Positions 59,611-64,000 of a DNA stretch of 64,000 bases are shown piece after piece (position 1 is the stretch's first letter; the number at the start of each line of letters is the position of its first letter). This DNA comes from Sipunculus nudus (lineage: Eukaryota > Annelida > Sipuncula > Golfingiida > Sipunculidae). The notes under the pieces were generated by a model. That model did not search any database, was not told where the DNA came from, and saw only the letters and a list, made by a program, of their open reading frames with translations. The DNA lies in NCBI GenBank assembly GCA_026874595.1, contig CM049322.1, positions 52,913,386 to 52,977,385 on the forward strand. The letters are read 5' to 3'. The position numbers and the translations under genes are program-made.

Positions 59611-60843
59611 TTATTCCCGACCTGCATCAAACGGGCTCTCAGTACGCGATTGTGACGAGGTCGAAGACGGGGCGGGTGATGACGGCCTTGTGGTATATCG
59701 CCTTTTTCTCCTGGGAAAGCGGCCATTCCAATTCATGTCAAGATGCAACGCTACGTTGCATTTATGTGAACCGGTGATCCCTGAAACACGACCTGGTTGA
59801 TTAAAGTCCATCTCTGCCGGCAGGAAATCCCGGAGACACCTATCGGCATCTGTCTGCCTCGCCACCTGGACGCAAAACCTCAGGAGTAAGAGGCGTTTAA
59901 ATGCTTTCCTCCGTGTTGTCTCCCCAGGGCGATAGATATGACCGAGCACGCGTCGGACGTCCTGTTTCTTATAGATGTCTTCGACTTCAGTTTTGCTCAA
60001 GGGGGCGTCTATCATACCGTGTTTTTTTAGTAATTTCATTAAAAGCCTAGTTAAACGTATACTTCCGACCAGGTCGGCCACCAAGCTGTCCCATTGCGTG
60101 GCATCAAACAGGGTGTATGCGATCCTGAACTCCGGCTCATACCAAACGTCTTTCTCGATATACGCTAAAACAGCCTCACGTACGCGTTGGTATTCACGTT
60201 CTTTTGAAACCTCCCGCGCATCCAAACCTTCCTCACCCCCGTCCGCTTGGTCTGCATTTTCCGCCCCTCCTTCTTGCTGCGCATGCGGCTCAGGACGTGT
60301 TACGTCATTGTATCCGTCTCCCGGCATGAATTGTTCTTCTTCACACTGTGTAAACCGCATGATGTGTTCATCGTCATCAGACACCAACACGATCGGGTAG
60401 TAACGGTGCGGGACCACATTGTTGAAACAGTCTTTTAATATGCACATTTCAAATACCTCGCTTAACAGGGCACATGCGTCGGACATGCCTCTTTGGAAGA
60501 GCCTGTGGTATAGCTCCAATATGTTTATATTGAACAAAGAACAGTTCACGTATAAAGCAGTGGTAATGGAGCGCGCTTCCGATTTTCCACTTTCCCTATA
60601 CGACTGCACGTACTTGAGGTCATCCCTGTGTGGCAGCAGCGTAGGCAGATCTATCAGATTGACGTCTGTGGCTAAAGCGAGGAGATCAACACGGAGGCTC
60701 AGAGCATCTTCAACCTCCATGTAGTTCAGAAACAAGCCTCTGATGCTTAACGCTTCCGACTCGTTCCGCTGGCGTTCGGTGCCGATGTATATAACGTCCT
60801 CCTCTTCTATGGACGAACTGTCGGAATGTTCAGTCTGTTCCAT
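59611..60843 (-). CDS. Acidic protein with two SIM-like motifs, 410 aa
   Basis: The ATG (60843) follows a TTATCATTTCAG acceptor by four bases; an upstream in-frame ATG at 60867 precedes that splice site. Residues 13-20 (EEEDVIYI) fit a SUMO-interacting motif flanked by acidic residues. A second (PIVLVSDDDEH) lies at 150-160. The middle is helical, an acidic Glu/Asp/Gly stretch lies near 175-205, a charged helical region follows, and the C-terminus is basic and Ser-rich (RRKRRY). The stop (TAA, 59611) lies ten bases before the RING gene's start. No enzymatic domain is recognised. SIMs recruit SUMO-modified proteins, so a nuclear, PML-body-like target is possible. A possible donor (TTCAG then GTATGC, 61143) lies upstream. 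Confidence 0.7.
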   Translation of the reverse strand: MEQTEHSDSSSIEEEDVIYIGTERQRNESEALSIRGLFLNYMEVEDALSLRVDLLALATDVNLIDLPTLLPHRDDLKYVQSYRESGKSEARSITTALYVNCSLFNINILELYHRLFQRGMSDACALLSEVFEMCILKDCFNNVVPHRYYPIVLVSDDDEHIMRFTQCEEEQFMPGDGYNDVTRPEPHAQQEGGAENADQADGGEEGLDAREVSKEREYQRVREAVLAYIEKDVWYEPEFRIAYTLFDATQWDSLVADLVGSIRLTRLLMKLLKKHGMIDAPLSKTEVEDIYKKQDVRRVLGHIYRPGETTRRKAFKRLLLLRFCVQVARQTDADRCLRDFLPAEMDFNQPGRVSGITGSHKCNVALHLDMNWNGRFPRRKRRYTTRPSSPAPSSTSSQSRTESPFDAGRE

Positions 60844-60867
60844 CGCTCTGAAATGATAAGGAAACAC

Positions 60868-61731
60868 ACATGAGACGTGTTATGGCAAAAGAAGAGGGGG
60901 GGGGGGGTGTACATGGTATGTATGTGTAATGTTGCCTGTGATGACATAGCATCATACGTAAACAGAAGAGAACAGATGACAAGTCAATACAAACTAAGAT
61001 AAAACATAATTACTGTTTCTTTACAACAGAAACACACCGACAGCGCTGTACGTATCTTAGAACATATTATTTTGTACACAAACATGACTACATATCCTGA
61101 TGAAAAACGTACATGCACTGCAAAAAAAACAACAGCATACCTGAACATCCGGCGATGGTTTCAGCCGGTGAGGGCGGCGGGGACCATCACTCCGACACTC
61201 GTTCTGGGTTCTTTTTGAGAGATGACAAGAAAGCCGGAGCATCTGCCCGCCCGCCCTCCGGCTCCAGCTTTCTTGTCATCTTTTAGACGTCTTGGATAAT
61301 TACTGCTTGCTTGGTGATCTGTGGTGATGGTGAAGAAACTCAAGGGCGTCTGCCAGCCCGCCGCCGGCCCTTTGGATTCCTTCAGCATCAACCACATGTT
61401 AAAAGGATTGTCCATTTACATACAGGTAAACAAAATAACATACCCTGTATCAAATATACAATGACCTTTATTCTGATAACATAACAGATACACAGATCTG
61501 GTGTATACAATATATACATAAAAAGCTAAAAAAAAATGACATATACAAAACTTTTGAAATGTTGAACGTTTCATTGTACAGGAGATGAAACGTTTACCAA
61601 TTTTTAATACGTTTTTGGCATTATCAACCCCAATTTTCAATTACAGTTTTCCATGTTTTTACAAAGTTTATTTACATTTCCAACCCAATTTCAATTAAAG
61701 TTTACCACAGTTCATATTTTTTTTTTACACT
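60868..61731. other. Intergenic/leader region with a hairpin
   Basis: Minus-strand leader intron and exon sequence for the SIM gene probably lies here (possible donor at 61143). It holds a G-run of about 12 near 60895, the 20-bp hairpin at 61221-61280 and GC-rich flanks. No open gene is supported. Confidence 0.5.
61221..61280. other. Perfect-length hairpin: 20-bp stem, 20-nt loop
   Basis: GATGACAAGAAAGC-C-GGAGC pairs with GCTCC-A-GCTTTCTTGTCATC across a 20-nt C-rich loop. There are 19 Watson-Crick pairs and one C-A mismatch. It could be an RNA structure, a pre-miRNA-like stem or a DNA palindrome. It lies in the minus-strand leader region of the SIM gene. Weaker complementarity extends further out. 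Confidence 0.7.
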
Positions 61732-61985
61732 TTAACCCCAGTTTTCAATCACCCCCCATAATTCCGGGCAACGTTCTGTGAATTTACGTTTTTGGTGCAA
61801 TATAGGTCTTTTCACATGCGGGTTGAAGATAAATTTACCAATAAAATCCCTCCCCAGTACACCCGACGCACTGGGTAATTTCCAGTCATATACAATATTC
61901 ATATCCACGTTATTATAGAAACATTTCCCCAGTGAGTCCTCGAAGAGCACTTGTATGTGTCTTTTTTTTTATACGGATGCACTGT
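61732..61985 (-). pseudogene. Partial duplicate of the 150-aa gene
   Basis: Minus-strand sequence matches the 3' half of the gene at 62150, from LFEDSLGKCFYNNVDMNIVYDW to the same WGVIENWG end. The 5' half, with the PQxFW and CxxC region, is absent. The first in-frame ATG is the Met replacing a Val (61950). The match includes the non-coding region after the stop, with repeated AATTTTCAAT motifs. It has no upstream splice site and is probably a dead or truncated copy from unequal tandem duplication. Confidence 0.7.
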
Positions 61986-62149
61986 AATATATACATGTTA
62001 CACCTGTACAATATTTATGTAGAAATGATATATACAACCAATTTGAAATGTTCAATTAAAGTTTACAAAGTTTTTACAAAGTCTATTTACATTTCCAACC
62101 CAATGTTCAATTACAGTTTATCATATTTTACAAGTTTGTTTTTTACACT

Positions 62150-62602
62150 TCACCCCCAATTTTCAATCACCCCCCACACATGCTGGCAACGCTCTGTGAA
62201 TTTACGTTTTTGGTGTAATGTAGGTTTTTTCACATGCGGGGTGAAAATAAATTTACCAATGAAATCCCTCCCCAGTACACCCGACGCACTGGGGAATTTC
62301 CAGTCATATACAATATTCATATCCACCTTATTATAGAAACATTGCCCCAGTGCGTCCTCGAAGAGCACTTGTACGTGTCTTTTTTTATATGGGTGTACTG
62401 CGGTCCCTCTGTGGGCACCCCCACAAGCTCTGCATGGCTCTCGCACTAATAGTGGTTTGTGCAGAATGTCGTCCCACATCGGGGTGTACCAGAAGTTCTG
62501 CGGCAGAAACACCTTCATGTCAACCATAGAGATTGGACTCTCTATGTCCAGGATGAAATGCTTGCACCCGATGCCATCCACAGTTACGTTGTAGTATGTC
62601 AT
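62150..62602 (-). CDS. Island protein with PQxFW/CxxC region and retropepsin-like ends, 150 aa
   Basis: The ATG (62602) follows a GTTTGTAG acceptor by four bases. The N-terminus YYNVTVDGIG...HFILDIESPIS resembles the first strand and active-site loop of a retropepsin, with DIE in place of the catalytic DTG. Near the C-terminus, NIVYDWKFP...GVLGRDFIG resembles the closing LLGRDF strand. Between them lie PQNFWYT and a CRACGGAH metal-binding-like knuckle. PQxFW and CRxC are shared with the 176-aa gene upstream. I infer a catalytically dead or unrelated fold; fold prediction would settle it. A partial tandem duplicate lies just downstream (61732). Confidence 0.65.
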   Translation of the reverse strand: MTYYNVTVDGIGCKHFILDIESPISMVDMKVFLPQNFWYTPMWDDILHKPLLVREPCRACGGAHRGTAVHPYKKRHVQVLFEDALGQCFYNKVDMNIVYDWKFPSASGVLGRDFIGKFIFTPHVKKPTLHQKRKFTERCQHVWGVIENWG

Positions 62603-63416
62603 CTTTCTACAAACGAAACACAAACTCTCATAAACAGATCATACAAATTCTCTCTCTCTCTCTATGTCTCATTTAAATAGGATAGAGAAGATATGCATGC
62701 CATGCATTATTTTTTTACTGACGTTAATCCCTGTTTATCACACGTATATACCATAACTGGAGGTTACCACGAGCCAGTGGTAATTGGTTAATCACATAAA
62801 CTGATTATGCAACAATATCAGATACATATATCAGATACATAAATATAATTATACAAGCTTTCCTTTCACACTAAAAACATATATCATTATTACGGCCCAG
62901 TACAGGGACGCAGACTAAAAAACTACAATAATTAATTGTTGTCAGATGTGCGTTCCTTCGTCTGCCATTCCGTCTCGTTATCAGCCCATTTGTACCCGAT
63001 CATTATATTCTGATTGAAAACATAAAACAACCACAAACCGTACACAAAGGTAAAAATGTCAAATGTGCATACTTACATCAGCGGTGTCTGCGGGTGGTCT
63101 TGTATCTGTGATTTAATCCTATGTAATCTCTGCTCTAAAAAAAAAAACAGTACAAAATATCTTCAATCAATTGTCCTTCGTCACCTTTCCAAATATGGTT
63201 ATAACACATGTTCATACAGTTGCTGCTCGTACCACATATGGTTCTTCATTTTACAAAATATATACACGCGGCACCTCCTATTCCAGAAAATGTTTATTGT
63301 AAAGGGTTAACGCGTAATCTGGCGCGCTTTATCCCCCTTTCAACGAAATATTCTTTCGGAGGCCGTCGACATGTCACCCTCCTTCGTGCACTCATACCAC
63401 CATCTGTATATGCCTC
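62603..63416. other. Leader/intergenic region with mini-exon
   Basis: Between the 150-aa and 176-aa genes. It holds the mini-exon at 63077-63134 and a TC-rich run near 62650 (short CT repeat). No further gene is seen. Confidence 0.5.
63077..63134 (-). other. 58-nt leader mini-exon on the minus strand
   Basis: Minus-strand sequence is bounded by a strong acceptor (ACTG, T-run, AG) and a donor (GAT then GTAAGT). It begins AGCAGAG. It lies between the stop of the 176-aa gene (63417) and the acceptor of the 150-aa gene (62607), so it fits as an untranslated leader exon of the latter. Its size and AGCA start match the plus-strand mini-exon at 48132. Confidence 0.5.
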
Positions 63417-63947
63417 CTAAACACCAAACTGCCAAGGTACTGTTGCACAAACACAGTTCCCCTGTTTGACAAGTCTGTTCACGTCCTTTGATTTGTCGGG
63501 CAAGTCTACACGGCACCACAGCTGCTGTATGATCTCGTGAGGCCGGGTCGGTCCCCAATACCTGGACACGTAAAGGGCACCTCTGTGCACCCAGCAAATC
63601 ATGTCGGGCCACTCGGATATTGTCTTATATTGTTCGAGGTCGACGTCTCGGTGAAACGACGCGTGCAAACGCATATCTCTCGTTATGACCTTGCACTTTG
63701 TGCACCTCAGCACGGGAGGCTCCTTGCACATGTCGCGTATGAATTCCTCGCCGGTGCACTTAGCGTTGCACTTCCTGCAAAATTGAGTCGTCGAAGCTGT
63801 TTCTATCAACTCGTCTAATATTATGTCCGGCACGGTCAACCAAAATATCTGCGGGTTGTACCGCTCGCATAAGTATTCCTTTGTCATTGTGTACAGTGGT
63901 TTAGGATTGTACACAGGGTTTATTTTCGTCTTTTCACTCAGCATCAT
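63417..63947 (-). CDS. Cys-rich island protein, 176 aa, related to the 150-aa protein
   Basis: The ATG (63947) follows a GCTCGTTTCAG acceptor by four bases; a second in-frame ATG follows at once. The middle carries NPQIFWLT followed by CRKCNAKC and later LRCTKCK, likely metal-binding knuckles. PQxFW plus CRxC aligns with PQNFWYT...CRACGG in the 150-aa gene. The rest is helical, with CWVHRGALYVSRYWG near residues 120-135. No family is recognised. Any leader exon lies beyond the window's right end. Confidence 0.7.
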   Translation of the reverse strand: MMLSEKTKINPVYNPKPLYTMTKEYLCERYNPQIFWLTVPDIILDELIETASTTQFCRKCNAKCTGEEFIRDMCKEPPVLRCTKCKVITRDMRLHASFHRDVDLEQYKTISEWPDMICWVHRGALYVSRYWGPTRPHEIIQQLWCRVDLPDKSKDVNRLVKQGNCVCATVPWQFGV

Positions 63948-64000
63948 TGGTCTGAAACGAGCGCAAAATCCACCTTTACTGTCAGCGCAACGCTAACTGT

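Noticed and set aside
44254-64000. Assignment of the island to herpesvirus, Maverick/Polinton or another named family
   Set aside because: No core gene (polymerase, terminase, capsid, integrase, ATPase) is visible in the window, so naming a family would be a guess.

Overview
The window looks like a eukaryotic, probably marine mollusc (bivalve-like), genome segment. Its left two thirds are AT-rich, gene-poor and full of repeats. Its right third (about 44.2 kb to the right edge) is a compact, gene-dense block on both strands that I read as an integrated or endogenous DNA-virus-like island. The host guess is an inference. It rests on two ILEI-domain exons (one followed by a PAN/Apple exon), a decayed LINE endonuclease, tRNA-derived SINE heads, TA microsatellites and dispersed repeats that resemble mollusc repeats.

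Region 1 to about 37 kb: the only convincing coding sequence is an ILEI exon (15200-15715) spliced in phase to a PAN-like exon (17015-17286), plus a paralogous ILEI exon at 34404-34911 whose flanking intron is also homologous. Otherwise there is a broken LINE ORF2 (13.1-14.3 kb, minus), a 1.9-kb fold-back element with TA target duplication (22085-24009), inverted and tandem dispersed repeats (0.5-1.7 kb and 26.9-28.8 kb), and microsatellites. About 37-44 kb is a pyrimidine-skewed transition zone with minisatellites, Tigger-like ends, a diverged repeat family and one possible minus-strand ORF.

Island, about 44.2-64.0 kb: plus-strand genes run from 44.5 to 57 kb and minus-strand genes from 64 to 58.3 kb, so the two sets converge near 57-58 kb, where a tRNA-Arg(CCG)-like gene lies. 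Coding parts appear intronless, but almost every gene has a plausible 3' splice site 0 to about 30 nt upstream of its start codon. Two TATA promoters, purine-rich leader exons and ~60-nt mini-exons on each strand point to 5' leader exons being spliced onto many open reading frames.

Gene content of the island: a large unknown protein (484 aa); a six-member tandem family of helical proteins, some with basic nuclear-type tails; a protein with two CARD-like regions; a Cys-rich protein; a RING E3 ligase directly downstream of a protein with two SUMO-interacting-motif-like sequences; and two related Cys-containing proteins, one with retropepsin-like end motifs and a decayed partial duplicate. Together they look like accessory, host-interaction genes (ubiquitin/SUMO and death-fold signalling). 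I saw no polymerase, terminase, capsid or integrase gene, so the viral family is not established; the island continues past the right edge.
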